Assembly: GCF_947503375.1 (NCBI RefSeq)
Contig: NZ_CANNDQ010000008.1
Coordinates: 62,001-126,000 of the forward strand
DNA length: 64,000 bases
Source: an uncultured Psychroserpens sp.
GTDB taxonomy: Bacteria > Bacteroidota > Bacteroidia > Flavobacteriales > Flavobacteriaceae
Direction of reading: 5' to 3'
The notes below the pieces were generated by a model, which was not told the DNA's origin, did no database searches, and worked only from the letters and a program-made list of their open reading frames with translations. Positions 38,063-48,835 of the stretch are shown piece after piece (the first letter of the stretch is position 1; every line of letters begins with the position of its first letter). The translations under genes were made by a program, and so were the position numbers.

Positions 38063-40894
38063 ATGACCAAATTTGACGAAGCTATTGAAGTAAAAGGTGC
38101 CAGAGTGCACAATTTAAAAAATATTGATGTTACCATTCCAAGAGAACAACTCGTAGTTATTACTGGGTTATCTGGAAGTGGAAAATCATCTTTAGCATTT
38201 GATACCATCTATGCAGAAGGGCAACGTCGCTATATCGAAACATTTTCTGCCTATGCACGACAGTTCCTAGGAGGATTAGAACGTCCAGATGTAGATAAAA
38301 TAGATGGCTTATCTCCAGTTATTGCCATTGAACAAAAAACAACAAGCAAATCGCCGCGCTCAACTGTTGGTACTATCACAGAAATTTACGATTTCTTGCG
38401 ACTACTTTATGCTCGTGCTAGTGATGCCTACAGCTATAATACTGGTGAAAAAATGGTTAGCTATAATGATGAGCAAATTAAAGAGCTTATAAAAGCAAGC
38501 TATAAAGGTAAAAAAATCAATATCCTCTCTCCCATCATTCGCTCACGAAAAGGACATTATCGCGAATTATTTGAACAAATTGCCAAGCAAGGTTTTGTTA
38601 AAGTAAGAACTGACAGCGAAGTTAGAGACCTTGTTAAAGGAATGAAACTTGATCGATACAAAACGCATGATATTGAAATCGTTATTGACCGACTTAAAAT
38701 TGACCATACTGATGATAACGATAAAAGACTTACCGAAACCATCAATACTGCTATGTATCATGGAGATGATGTACTTATGGTGCTTGATCATGACACAAAC
38801 GAAACACGTTATTTTAGCCGAAATTTAATGTGTCCATCTTCGGGAATATCGTATCCAAATCCAGAACCAAATAATTTTTCATTCAATTCTCCTAAAGGTG
38901 CCTGTCCGACTTGCAATGGTATTGGTACGTTGTATCAAGTGAATGAAAATAAGATCATTCCTGATGACAGTTTGTCTATAAATGCGGGAGCATTAGTACC
39001 TCATGGCCCACAAAAAAACAGTTGGATCTTTAAGCAGTTTGAAACCATTGCACAACGCTATGACTTTAGCCTAAGTGATCCCTTTAAAACTATTCCTGAA
39101 GAAGCTAAACAAATGATCATGTATGGTGGGAATGATAAGTTTTCTGTTGAAAGCAAAACTTTAGGCGTTACTCGTGAATATAAAATAGATTTTGAAGGTG
39201 TTGCAAACTTTATTGAAAGTCAATATAAAAACGCTGAAACAACATCTTTGAAGCGTTGGGCTAAAGACTATATGGACAAAGTAGATTGTCCAACTTGTGA
39301 AGGCTCACGCTTAAGAAAAGAATCGTTATATTTTAAAGTTAATGGTTTAAATATTGCTGAATTAGCTCATAAAGATATTATTGATCTTGCCGAATGGTTT
39401 GGAAACCTTGAGCAAGGCTTAAATGATAAACAATTTAAAATTGCAGAAGAGATCATCAAAGAAATTAGAGCCAGACTTAAATTCTTGCTTGACGTAGGAT
39501 TGAATTATCTTTCATTGAATAGAAGTTCGAAATCTCTTTCTGGTGGCGAAGCACAACGTATTAGGCTAGCCACGCAAATTGGTTCACAGTTAGTTGGTGT
39601 TTTATACATTCTTGACGAGCCAAGTATTGGGTTACATCAACGAGATAACGAAAAATTGATCAATTCTTTAATTTCACTTCGTGATATTGGAAATTCAGTG
39701 ATTGTAGTAGAGCATGACAAAGACATGATTGAACGTGCAGATTATGTAATAGATATAGGTCCGAAAGCTGGTAAATATGGTGGAGATATCATTAGCATTG
39801 GCACTCCTAAAGAGTTATTAACTCACAATACTTTGACAGCAGATTATCTAAATGGTAATAAAGAAATTCCAATACCAAAAAAAAGACGTAAAGGGAATGG
39901 CAAGACCATTGAACTTAAAGGATGTACTGGAAATAATTTAAAAAATGTCTCAGTAACATTTCCGCTAGGAAAAATGATAGGCGTTACTGGTGTTTCAGGT
40001 AGTGGCAAATCTACACTAATCAACGAAACACTTTACCCAATAATGAATGCACATTACTTCAATGGTGTAAAGAAACCGATGCCCTATAAAAGTATAAAAG
40101 GATTAGAGCATATAGACAAAGTTATTGATATTAATCAATCACCTATAGGCAGAACACCTCGTAGTAATCCTGCAACATATACAGGAACATTTAGTGAAAT
40201 CCGCAGTTTGTTTGCTAAAATTCCTGAAGCGATGATTAGAGGTTATAAACCAGGTCGCTTTAGTTTTAATGTTAAAGGCGGTCGTTGCGAAACTTGTCAA
40301 GGAGGTGGGTTGCGGGTTATAGAAATGAATTTTCTTCCTGATGTTTATGTTGAATGTGAAACCTGCCAAGGAAAGCGTTTCAATAGAGAAACTTTAGAGA
40401 TCAGATATAAGGGCAAATCGATTAGTGATGTGCTCGATATGACAATTTCTGAAGCTGTAGATTTCTTCGAACACATACCAAAAATTCATAAAAAACTCGA
40501 AACTATAAAAGATGTTGGTTTGGGTTATATAACATTAGGGCAGCAAAGCACTACACTTTCTGGAGGTGAAGCACAACGTATCAAGCTAGCAACAGAACTT
40601 AGCAAAAGAGACACAGGGAATACATTCTACATTCTTGATGAACCAACTACTGGATTGCACTTTGAAGATATTAGAGTGCTAATGCTAGTATTAAACAAAC
40701 TCGCAGATAAAGGTAATACAGTTTTAATTATAGAACATAACTTAGATGTCATCAAAATGTGTGATTATATCATAGATATTGGTTACGAAGGTGGCCAAGG
40801 AGGTGGTAAAGTTGTTGCGAAAGGTACACCAGAAGAAATTATAAAAGATAAAAAGAGCTACACAGCCAAATTTTTAAAGAAGGAATTAACGTAA
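38063..40894 (+). CDS. uvrA: Excinuclease ABC subunit A
   Basis: DNA-damage recognition ATPase of nucleotide excision repair, 943 aa from ATG 38,063. Two ABC modules: Walker A GLSGSGKSS near residue 33 and GVSGSGKST near 640; ABC signatures LSGGEAQRI twice; Walker B YILDEPS and YILDEPT. The zinc-finger cysteines CPTCNG, CPTCEG and CETCQG are in place. Full length, no damage visible. Confidence 0.97.
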   Translation: MTKFDEAIEVKGARVHNLKNIDVTIPREQLVVITGLSGSGKSSLAFDTIYAEGQRRYIETFSAYARQFLGGLERPDVDKIDGLSPVIAIEQKTTSKSPRSTVGTITEIYDFLRLLYARASDAYSYNTGEKMVSYNDEQIKELIKASYKGKKINILSPIIRSRKGHYRELFEQIAKQGFVKVRTDSEVRDLVKGMKLDRYKTHDIEIVIDRLKIDHTDDNDKRLTETINTAMYHGDDVLMVLDHDTNETRYFSRNLMCPSSGISYPNPEPNNFSFNSPKGACPTCNGIGTLYQVNENKIIPDDSLSINAGALVPHGPQKNSWIFKQFETIAQRYDFSLSDPFKTIPEEAKQMIMYGGNDKFSVESKTLGVTREYKIDFEGVANFIESQYKNAETTSLKRWAKDYMDKVDCPTCEGSRLRKESLYFKVNGLNIAELAHKDIIDLAEWFGNLEQGLNDKQFKIAEEIIKEIRARLKFLLDVGLNYLSLNRSSKSLSGGEAQRIRLATQIGSQLVGVLYILDEPSIGLHQRDNEKLINSLISLRDIGNSVIVVEHDKDMIERADYVIDIGPKAGKYGGDIISIGTPKELLTHNTLTADYLNGNKEIPIPKKRRKGNGKTIELKGCTGNNLKNVSVTFPLGKMIGVTGVSGSGKSTLINETLYPIMNAHYFNGVKKPMPYKSIKGLEHIDKVIDINQSPIGRTPRSNPATYTGTFSEIRSLFAKIPEAMIRGYKPGRFSFNVKGGRCETCQGGGLRVIEMNFLPDVYVECETCQGKRFNRETLEIRYKGKSISDVLDMTISEAVDFFEHIPKIHKKLETIKDVGLGYITLGQQSTTLSGGEAQRIKLATELSKRDTGNTFYILDEPTTGLHFEDIRVLMLVLNKLADKGNTVLIIEHNLDVIKMCDYIIDIGYEGGQGGGKVVAKGTPEEIIKDKKSYTAKFLKKELT

Positions 40895-40925
40895 CACAAT
40901 TTTCTGCCTAAATTTTTAATTGTGT
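40894..40925 (+). terminator. Possible weak terminator after uvrA
   Basis: An 8-bp perfect stem ACACAATT/AATTGTGT with a 16-nt loop beginning at the uvrA stop codon. The following T-run is weak, so this may be only a 3'-stabilising hairpin. Confidence 0.35.
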
Positions 40926-41008
40926 CCTTTATTGAGATTTTTATTGATCGTATCGATTATAATGTTTCTTATTCGTCGTAACTTTTCATATATTTAGATA
41001 TAACATAA

Positions 41009-41188
<180 letters not shown>

Positions 41189-41210
41189 ATCAAAAGACAT
41201 AATAATATTA

Positions 41211-41233
41211 AGGCAACCCAAATTGGGTTGCCT
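41211..41233 (+). terminator. Intrinsic terminator after the lmo0937-family gene
   Basis: Perfect 10-bp stem AGGCAACCCA/TGGGTTGCCT with a 3-nt loop, followed by TTTTTG. Confidence 0.85.
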
Positions 41234-41337
41234 TTTTGTTTATAAGTCTACTAACTTAATGCACAGATATTAACGATTTTTAGTTCTATTTACATTATTT
41301 TTGTGACTTTGACAAGATTAAAAATTTTAATATATAT

Positions 41338-42027
41338 ATGAGAAAAGAACAACATCACAAAGGTTGGAATGAAATTAAAACAAATGATTCTTGGGCTATT
41401 TTTAAAATCATGGGCGAATTCGTAAGTGGATACGAAAAACTTAGTAAAATTGGTCCTTGTGTTTCTATTTTTGGTTCTGCTAGAACAAAGCCTGATCATA
41501 AATACTATAGACTTGCAGAAGAAGTTGCAACAAAAATTGTAAATCATGGTTATGGTGTAATTACAGGTGGTGGGCCGGGTATTATGGAAGCTGGTAATAA
41601 AGGTGCACATATTGCTGGTGGAACCTCAGTTGGTCTTAATATTGAATTACCTTTTGAACAACATGACAACCCATATATTGACAATGATAAAAGTTTAGAT
41701 TTTGACTATTTCTTTGTTAGAAAAGTCATGTTTGTAAAATACTCTCAAGGTTTTGTAGTCATGCCAGGCGGCTTTGGTACTTTAGATGAACTCTTTGAAG
41801 CCATTACACTTATTCAAACTAATAAAATTGAAAAGTTTCCTATAATCCTTGTTGGTACAGAATTTTGGGATGGTTTAATTGATTGGGTTAAAAAAACTTT
41901 ACTTGAAGCCAATAACAATATTAGTGCAAAAGACCTAGATTTAATACATGTTGTTGACACAGCTGATGATGTTATCAATATTTTAGATAAGTTCTATAAA
42001 GAATATGGATTAAGTCCTAATTTCTAA
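41338..42027 (+). CDS. LOG-family protein (nucleotide 5'-monophosphate phosphoribohydrolase-like)
   Basis: A 229-aa Rossmann-like protein with both LOG motifs: GGGPGIMEAGNKGA near residue 80 and PGGFGTLDELFE near 142. LOG enzymes cleave ribose-5-phosphate from nucleoside monophosphates, including cytokinin nucleotides. The cellular substrate in flavobacteria is not known. It has a longer N-terminus than plant LOG, typical of the bacterial TIGR00730 type. Confidence 0.88.
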   Translation: MRKEQHHKGWNEIKTNDSWAIFKIMGEFVSGYEKLSKIGPCVSIFGSARTKPDHKYYRLAEEVATKIVNHGYGVITGGGPGIMEAGNKGAHIAGGTSVGLNIELPFEQHDNPYIDNDKSLDFDYFFVRKVMFVKYSQGFVVMPGGFGTLDELFEAITLIQTNKIEKFPIILVGTEFWDGLIDWVKKTLLEANNNISAKDLDLIHVVDTADDVINILDKFYKEYGLSPNF

Positions 42028-42058
42028 AGCTACAAAACAAGGTTTCAAGATTGCTGCT

Positions 42059-43327
42059 ATGATTAAGAAATTATATTTTTTTGTTTTTGCTTTTACGTTA
42101 TTACTACAATCGCTATCAGCTCAAGAGAATTTTAAGCTCATGTTTTATAACGTGCTTAACTTTCCATTAGAAGATGCTGTTCCTGGAAGATTACAATACT
42201 TAGAATTGATATTAGATGACTACAGACCAGATTTATTTATGGTCTGTGAATTGAATAACGAAAGTGGTGCAAATACAATATTAAATTCACTACAGTTTTT
42301 AAATTCAAATTACCAAAGTGCTGTATTTGAACTTAATACTTCTGATGACAACATTAGTGATCAAAATGATTTACAGAACTTGATATATTATGACAGCTCA
42401 AAATTTACTCTAGAAAGTCAGGAAATAATCACAACTATATTCAGAGATTTTAATCATTACAGATTAAAGCTTAATACGATCAATGCAAATACAAATCCAA
42501 TTTTTGTTGACGTGTTTGTATGTCACTTAAAAGCATCAAGTGGTACAGAAAATCAAGCATCACGTTTAGAAATGGTTCAAGATTTTATAACCTATTTAGA
42601 AACTTTACCTTCAGATAGCAATGTTGTTTTAGCTGGTGATTTCAACGTCTATACTCAATCTGAACCAGCATTTCAAGAACTCATAGATGCAGATAACAAT
42701 AACGCTATTGATTTTGTTGATCCTGCTAATCGTATCGGCAGCTGGCACAACAACTCAAACTATGTTGATGTAATGACGCAATCTACAAGAACGCAAACAG
42801 GATTAGGTGGCTCAATTGGTGGATTTGATGATCGTTTTGATTTTATTATGACTTCATCAAATATGACAACAAACCCTGAACTGTCTTTTATTCCCAACAG
42901 TTACCAAGTATATGGAAATAATGCAAACCCATTTTGTTATAATCAAGAAATAAACTCAAGTGATTGTGATGGAAGTCATTTTTCATTCATAATTAGAGAT
43001 GCATTGTACAATTTTAGTGATCATTTACCCGTTACATTAGAACTACAGACTAATCAATCGTTATCAGTTGCAGAATTTGAGACTAAAAATGCTATCCAGT
43101 TTATTGGCTCAAATATAATTGACGCCCAACTCAAATTAGCGTTAAATGCAGAATCAACTATTAAATCACTAGTTATATATAATAGCTTGGGACAAATCGT
43201 AAAAACCATTATCGTAGAAAATACGTTATATATTAATGAGAATACCTCACAATTGGCAAATGGTATATATTATATCACATCATTAGAGCTAAATAGGAAC
43301 CCTTTAAAATTCATTATTGCACATTGA
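42059..43327 (+). CDS. Secreted endonuclease/exonuclease/phosphatase-family protein with T9SS type A sorting domain
   Basis: A 422-aa exported protein with a signal peptide (FFVFAFTLLLQSLSAQ). The EEP fold shows FKLMFYNVLNF, MVCELNNESGAN (metal Glu), VVLAGDFNVYT (catalytic Asp/Asn) and FSDHLPVTLEL (catalytic Asp-His). The C-terminal ~75 residues form a Por-type sorting signal (IYNSLGQIVKTI ... LANGIYYI). An extracellular or surface nuclease/phosphatase is likely. Its stop overlaps the next gene's start. Confidence 0.88.
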   Translation: MIKKLYFFVFAFTLLLQSLSAQENFKLMFYNVLNFPLEDAVPGRLQYLELILDDYRPDLFMVCELNNESGANTILNSLQFLNSNYQSAVFELNTSDDNISDQNDLQNLIYYDSSKFTLESQEIITTIFRDFNHYRLKLNTINANTNPIFVDVFVCHLKASSGTENQASRLEMVQDFITYLETLPSDSNVVLAGDFNVYTQSEPAFQELIDADNNNAIDFVDPANRIGSWHNNSNYVDVMTQSTRTQTGLGGSIGGFDDRFDFIMTSSNMTTNPELSFIPNSYQVYGNNANPFCYNQEINSSDCDGSHFSFIIRDALYNFSDHLPVTLELQTNQSLSVAEFETKNAIQFIGSNIIDAQLKLALNAESTIKSLVIYNSLGQIVKTIIVENTLYINENTSQLANGIYYITSLELNRNPLKFIIAH

Positions 43328-46176
43328 AATTAATCCAGATTTTATTATTTCTCTTAGGCACAGGTTTATATTCTGAGAGCTTTGGTCAAAACAAAATTGA
43401 TATCAAAGCTCATTTTGATATAGAAAATAAAACAATACATATTAATCAAGAAGTCACTTATTTGAATACAAGTGATACCGCATTAAATGAAATATATCTT
43501 AACGATTGGAATAATGCCTACTCTACAAAAAAAACACCTTTAGCAAAGCGCTTTGAAGAAGAGTTCAGCATTAAATTTCATCTGGCGAAAAGCAAAGAGC
43601 GTGGTTATACTGTAATCACATCTTTAAAAAATGATAGTGAAGAGGAATTGCAACACAGTTACCATGAACAGCATCCAGATATCGTAAAAATTGAATTAAA
43701 TACTCCGCTTCTACCTAATCAAGAAGTTAAACTCTTACTTCAATACAATGTAGTCTTACCAGATGATAAATTTACGGGTTATGGCATTAGTGAGGATAAA
43801 ACCCTGAATTTAAAATATTGGTATTTGACACCATCGGTTTATGATGGCAAATGGCATTTATACAGTAATAAAAATCTTGATGATCTATATACACTAAAAG
43901 CAGAGATAAAATTAGAAATGAATTTTCCTCTGGGTTATACATTCATTTCAGAACTCAACACACTAGACATTAGGCAAACTCAAACATCGCAAACCGTATT
44001 TTTACATGGAAAAGATAGAATTAATACCAACCTCATCTTAGTTAAGTCATCAGAATTTCAGTTTGTACAAACAGATGATTTCAGTATCGTTTCTGATATT
44101 AGTAGTAAGGATCTTCCATCACAAGAAAAGGCAATCATTACAGACAAGATCACAAATTTTATCACTACAAATTTAGGAGAATACCCGCACGAACGTTTAT
44201 TGATTACTAAAAGCGACTACAAAAAAGATCCGCTTTATGGTTTAAATCAATTGCCAGATTTTATTAGACCATTTCCAGATAATTTTCAATACGAATTAAA
44301 GCTTCTAAAAACAGCATTAAAAAACTATTTAGACAACACATTATTAGTTAATCCAAGAAAAGATTATTGGTTAAAAGAAGGGGTTCAAGTCTATTATTTA
44401 ATGAAATATGTTGAGGAAAATTATCCTGACACTAAAATGCTTGGAACTTTAGCAAACATTTGGGGCATAAGAGCATTTCATGCTTCTGATTTGTACTATA
44501 ATGATCAATATAGCTTGTTTTACATGCAAATGGCTAGAACCAACAGAGATCAACCATTAACAACCTCAAAAGACTCTCTGCTTAAATTCAACGCAAATAT
44601 TGCTGGAAAATATAAAGCTGGTGTTGGACTAAGGTATTTAGATAGTTACATCAATGCTTCTATACTCGAGACAACAATCTCAGAATACCTTATCAAAAAC
44701 AAATTACAATTGACATCTTCAAACGATTTTGAAAACCTACTGAAACAAAAGACCACCAAAGACATCGATTGGTTCTTTAAAGATTATGTCAATACACGCG
44801 AAAAAATTGATTTTAAAATAAAGTCTATTGAAAAAACAGAAGACTCAATAACACTTACCGTAAAGAATAAACGAAATAATGATATGCCTGTTTCATTATT
44901 TACTTTAGATAAAGATTCAATACTAACCAAATCATGGATAGAGCATATTGATGGCGAAAAAACAATCACTATCCCTAGGAATGAGACCAATAAACTAGCG
45001 CTGAATCATGACAATATTATTCCAGAGTTCAACCTAAGAGATAATTACCGCTCGTTAAATGGTTCATTTTTAAACAATAAGCCTTTACAATTTAGACTTA
45101 TACAAGATATTGAAGATCCATATTACAATCAAATCTTTATGATGCCTTTGGTCGAGTTTCAAAACATTTATGATGGATTAACATTAGGTGCAAAATTTTA
45201 TAATAAAACACTTTTAAGGCGTCGACTTAATTATAGGATTTCACCGCAATATGCTACCAAATCAAAATCTATTACAGGTAGTGCATCTATAGGTTACACA
45301 CATAATCTAGAAAATAGTGATCTATATAGTATTAGTTATGGCATACGAACCAGCTATTCTTCTTTTGCAGAAGATGCTTTCGTAACTAGAATTTCACCTA
45401 GTCTATCATTTAGCTTTAGAGATGATAATGATTTTAGATCTGACAATTTCAAAAATCTGAATTTTAGGTTTTTAAGTATTAATAGAGATGTTGGAGAAAA
45501 TGCTGTAGTAGAAGTAGACAACGAAGCTTTCAATGAACCAGATTATAGCGTCTTTAATATTAGATACGTTGAAGGAAGCCCAGGAATTATAAGCTTTTCA
45601 AGATGGTATTACGATTTACAGTTTGCTCAAAAATTTGGAAAATTTGCCGTGAACTACGAATATAGAAAACTATCTCAAAGTAACAGACAATTTAATATTA
45701 GACTATTTGCAGGTACATTTTTATATAATAACACCGATCCTACATCTGACTATTTCAGTTTTGCATTAGATAGACCTACAGATTACTTATTTGATTATAA
45801 CTACCTGGGACGTTCAGAATCATCAGGTATTTTTAGTCAACAAATCATAATTGCCGAAGGCGGTTTCAAATCAAAATTAGATACTCCTTTTGCCAACAGA
45901 TGGATGACAACCGTTAATACAAGTACGACCATCTGGAAATATGTTGAAGCTTATGGAGATATTGGATTGGTAAAGAACAGAGGTGATAATCCTAGGTTTT
46001 TATATGATTCAGGAATCCGTTTAAACCTTATTACAGACTATTTTGAACTCTATTTCCCTATCTATTCAAGTATTGGCTGGGAAATTGGACAACCTAATTA
46101 CGATCAAAGAATTCGTATCCTATTCACATTAGATCCAGGTCGTCTTTTAGGTTTGTTTAGACGAAAATGGTATTAA
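43324..46176 (+). CDS. M1-aminopeptidase-like protein lacking HEXXH, with a predicted C-terminal outer-membrane barrel
   Basis: A 950-aa exported protein, TTG start overlapping the upstream stop by 4 bp. A signal-peptide-like start (LIQILLFLLGTGLYSESFGQ) precedes an M1-like N-terminal beta domain and a catalytic-like domain. The conserved WLKEGVQVYYLMKYVEE, which supplies the third zinc ligand in M1 enzymes, is there, but the preceding HEXXH is not. The last ~330 residues are alternating beta strands ending in an aromatic pair (RKWY), as in outer-membrane barrels. Probably a non-catalytic envelope protein; role unknown. Confidence 0.75.
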   Translation: MKLIQILLFLLGTGLYSESFGQNKIDIKAHFDIENKTIHINQEVTYLNTSDTALNEIYLNDWNNAYSTKKTPLAKRFEEEFSIKFHLAKSKERGYTVITSLKNDSEEELQHSYHEQHPDIVKIELNTPLLPNQEVKLLLQYNVVLPDDKFTGYGISEDKTLNLKYWYLTPSVYDGKWHLYSNKNLDDLYTLKAEIKLEMNFPLGYTFISELNTLDIRQTQTSQTVFLHGKDRINTNLILVKSSEFQFVQTDDFSIVSDISSKDLPSQEKAIITDKITNFITTNLGEYPHERLLITKSDYKKDPLYGLNQLPDFIRPFPDNFQYELKLLKTALKNYLDNTLLVNPRKDYWLKEGVQVYYLMKYVEENYPDTKMLGTLANIWGIRAFHASDLYYNDQYSLFYMQMARTNRDQPLTTSKDSLLKFNANIAGKYKAGVGLRYLDSYINASILETTISEYLIKNKLQLTSSNDFENLLKQKTTKDIDWFFKDYVNTREKIDFKIKSIEKTEDSITLTVKNKRNNDMPVSLFTLDKDSILTKSWIEHIDGEKTITIPRNETNKLALNHDNIIPEFNLRDNYRSLNGSFLNNKPLQFRLIQDIEDPYYNQIFMMPLVEFQNIYDGLTLGAKFYNKTLLRRRLNYRISPQYATKSKSITGSASIGYTHNLENSDLYSISYGIRTSYSSFAEDAFVTRISPSLSFSFRDDNDFRSDNFKNLNFRFLSINRDVGENAVVEVDNEAFNEPDYSVFNIRYVEGSPGIISFSRWYYDLQFAQKFGKFAVNYEYRKLSQSNRQFNIRLFAGTFLYNNTDPTSDYFSFALDRPTDYLFDYNYLGRSESSGIFSQQIIIAEGGFKSKLDTPFANRWMTTVNTSTTIWKYVEAYGDIGLVKNRGDNPRFLYDSGIRLNLITDYFELYFPIYSSIGWEIGQPNYDQRIRILFTLDPGRLLGLFRRKWY

Positions 46177-46278
46177 GGTATTCTTAACTAAAACCCTTTA
46201 TTTTAGCTTAAAATAAGAATTTAGCAAATTTATCTTGGTTTTTTTGTTATATTCTTAATATTATAACAAAGCTCAACG

Positions 46279-46309
46279 TTGTAAAACATAGAAACTTTAG
46301 CTAAATTTG
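46279..46309 (+). promoter_or_regulatory. Putative promoter of the 2-oxoacid dehydrogenase E1 gene
   Basis: TTG at 46,279-46,281 and TAAATTTG at 46,302-46,309 with 20 bp between match the Bacteroidota -33/-7 pattern, 20 bp before the start codon. Confidence 0.55.
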
Positions 46310-46328
46310 CAACATATAAACTAAGACC

Positions 46329-48740
46329 ATGCAAACGGATTCCAATACTAAAACCGACTTAACTTTTGAAGACTTCAAAGCACAAGTTCTAAACGATTAT
46401 GAAATTGCTGTAACTAGTAGAGAGTGTAGTTTATTAGGACGTCGTGAAGTCTTAACAGGAAAAGCCAAGTTTGGTATTTTTGGAGATGGCAAAGAGGTAC
46501 CGCAATTAGCTTGGGCTAAAGTGTTTAAAAATGGAGACTTTAGATCTGGTTATTATAGAGATCAAACATTTATGATGGCAATTGGTCATCTTACCATTGA
46601 ACAGTTTTTTGCTGGTCTGTATGCCAATACCGATTTGTCTCAAGAACCTATGTCTGGTGGACGACAGATGGGTGGACATTTTGGTACGCATAGTTTGGAT
46701 GCTGATGGCAACTGGAAGAATTTAACTGAGCAAAAGAACTCAAGTGCAGACATCTCTCCTACCGCTGGACAAATGCCAAGACTTCTTGGTTTAGCACAAG
46801 CTTCAAAAATTTACAGACACGTTGAAGGTATTACAGCAGATAAATTTTCTAATAAAGGTAATGAAATTGCTTGGGGAACTATAGGAAATGCAAGTACAAG
46901 CGAAGGCCTTTTCTTTGAAACAATAAATGCTGCAGGTGTATTACAAGTTCCAATGGTCATAAATATTTGGGATGACGAATATGGGATTTCAGTACATGCA
47001 AAACATCAAACAACAAAAGAGAATATTTCAGAAATATTAAAAGGACTTCAGAGAGATGACTCAAATGAAGGTTACGAAATACTAAGAGTTAATGGCTGGG
47101 ATTATGCTGCTCTGATTGAGACATATCAAGCTGCTGAAAAAATAGCTAGAGAAGCACATGTACCAGTTATGATTCATGTTCAAGAATTAACTCAACCACA
47201 AGGACACTCAACATCTGGATCTCATGAGCGCTACAAAAGCAAAGAGCGACTTGAATGGGAAGCAGAATATGATTGTATCGTACAAATGCGAAATTGGATG
47301 CTTAGCAACAATATTGCTACACAAGACGAATTAGACACTTTAGATAAGGCTATCAAGAAAAATGTGAGAGATGGTAAAAAGGCTGCTTGGAAATCATATC
47401 TAGAACCAATTTTAACTGAACAAAAAGAAGCCTTAAAACTCATATCTAATCTAGCTAACTCAAGTAGTAATAAAGTATTTATTAATAAAATTGTCAACGA
47501 CCTACAACATATTGACGAACCTATACGTAAAGATATAATGGCTTCTGCCAGAAGAGCATTACGCTATGTGGTTTCAGAAACCTCTTCTGAAAAAGAAGAA
47601 CTGCAACGTTGGATAAATAACTATAGTAATACTGTACAGTCTAAATACAGTTCCCATCTGTATAGCGCTTCAAAGCTAGCCGCTAAGCATGTAAATGAAG
47701 TATTACCAACTTATGATGTAAATGCTGAAGAAGTAGATGGTAGAGTCATACTAAGAGATAATTTTGATGCCATCTTCAGTACCTATCCTGAAGCACTTGT
47801 ATTTGGAGAAGATGCAGGAAATATTGGAGATGTTAATCAAGGTCTTGAAGGACTTCAAGAGAAATATGGTGAACTCAGGGTTGCTGATGCAGGCATTCGT
47901 GAGGCTACAATTCTTGGTCAAGGTATAGGTATGGCAATGCGTGGATTAAGACCTATTGCTGAGATTCAGTATTTAGATTATATCTTGTATGCATTACAAA
48001 TTATGAGTGATGATCTTGCCACGCTCCAATACAGAACCAAAGGCAGACAAAAAGCACCATTGATTGTAAGAACTCGAGGTCACAGGCTAGAAGGTATTTG
48101 GCATTCAGGATCACAATTAGGAGGTATCATCAACTTAATTAGAGGTATTCATGTGCTTGTTCCTAGAAACATGACCAAAGCTGCTGGTTTTTATAATACG
48201 CTTTTAGAAAGTGATGAACCAGCCCTAATCATTGAATGTTTAAATGGGTATCGTCTAAAAGAAAAGATGCCAAATAATATTGGACAATTTAAAACACCAA
48301 TTGGTGTTGTTGAAACGGTTAAAGAAGGATCAGATATTACACTTGTTTCTTATGGTTCTACACTAAGAATTGTTGAACAAACTGCAAAAGAATTACTTGA
48401 AGTAGGTATTGATGCAGAAGTGATAGATGTGCAATCATTATTACCATTTGATATCAATCATGACATTGTAAAAAGTGTTGCTAAGACCAATCGTTTGATG
48501 GTCATTGATGAAGATGTTCCTGGAGGTGCATCTGCCTATATTTTAAATGAAATTTTAAATACACAAAATGCTTTCCAATATTTAGATAGTCAACCAAAAA
48601 CACTAGCTGCTCAAGCACACAGGCCAGCTTATGGAACTGATGGTGATTATTTTTCCAAACCTTCAGCTGAAGATATTTTTGAAGCTGTTTATGAAGTGAT
48701 GCATGAAGTAAATCCTTCTTATTATCCTAAATTGAGGTAA
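46329..48740 (+). CDS. 2-oxoisovalerate (branched-chain 2-oxoacid) dehydrogenase E1, fused alpha and beta subunits
   Basis: Thiamine-diphosphate enzyme of 803 aa joining both E1 subunits, the usual state in flavobacteria. The alpha part (1-~350) has GGRQMGGHFGTHS and an NASTSEGLFFETINAAG segment at the cofactor site. The beta part (~470-803) has FGEDAGNIGDVNQGLEGL, EIQYLDYILYALQ and the C-terminal transketolase-like domain (VIDVQSLLPFD). In the GDG cofactor motif the Asp appears replaced (IGNAST). It decarboxylates branched-chain 2-oxoacids for lipoyl-E2; E2 and E3 are not adjacent. Confidence 0.9.
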   Translation: MQTDSNTKTDLTFEDFKAQVLNDYEIAVTSRECSLLGRREVLTGKAKFGIFGDGKEVPQLAWAKVFKNGDFRSGYYRDQTFMMAIGHLTIEQFFAGLYANTDLSQEPMSGGRQMGGHFGTHSLDADGNWKNLTEQKNSSADISPTAGQMPRLLGLAQASKIYRHVEGITADKFSNKGNEIAWGTIGNASTSEGLFFETINAAGVLQVPMVINIWDDEYGISVHAKHQTTKENISEILKGLQRDDSNEGYEILRVNGWDYAALIETYQAAEKIAREAHVPVMIHVQELTQPQGHSTSGSHERYKSKERLEWEAEYDCIVQMRNWMLSNNIATQDELDTLDKAIKKNVRDGKKAAWKSYLEPILTEQKEALKLISNLANSSSNKVFINKIVNDLQHIDEPIRKDIMASARRALRYVVSETSSEKEELQRWINNYSNTVQSKYSSHLYSASKLAAKHVNEVLPTYDVNAEEVDGRVILRDNFDAIFSTYPEALVFGEDAGNIGDVNQGLEGLQEKYGELRVADAGIREATILGQGIGMAMRGLRPIAEIQYLDYILYALQIMSDDLATLQYRTKGRQKAPLIVRTRGHRLEGIWHSGSQLGGIINLIRGIHVLVPRNMTKAAGFYNTLLESDEPALIIECLNGYRLKEKMPNNIGQFKTPIGVVETVKEGSDITLVSYGSTLRIVEQTAKELLEVGIDAEVIDVQSLLPFDINHDIVKSVAKTNRLMVIDEDVPGGASAYILNEILNTQNAFQYLDSQPKTLAAQAHRPAYGTDGDYFSKPSAEDIFEAVYEVMHEVNPSYYPKLR

Positions 48741-48835
48741 ATCCATTAGAAATTTCATAGTATATCGTATTTATTTTAGGATTTAGATTAAACCTTTTTA
48801 ATAGTTACTGGTCTAAAGAGAAAACCTAATGTTAC

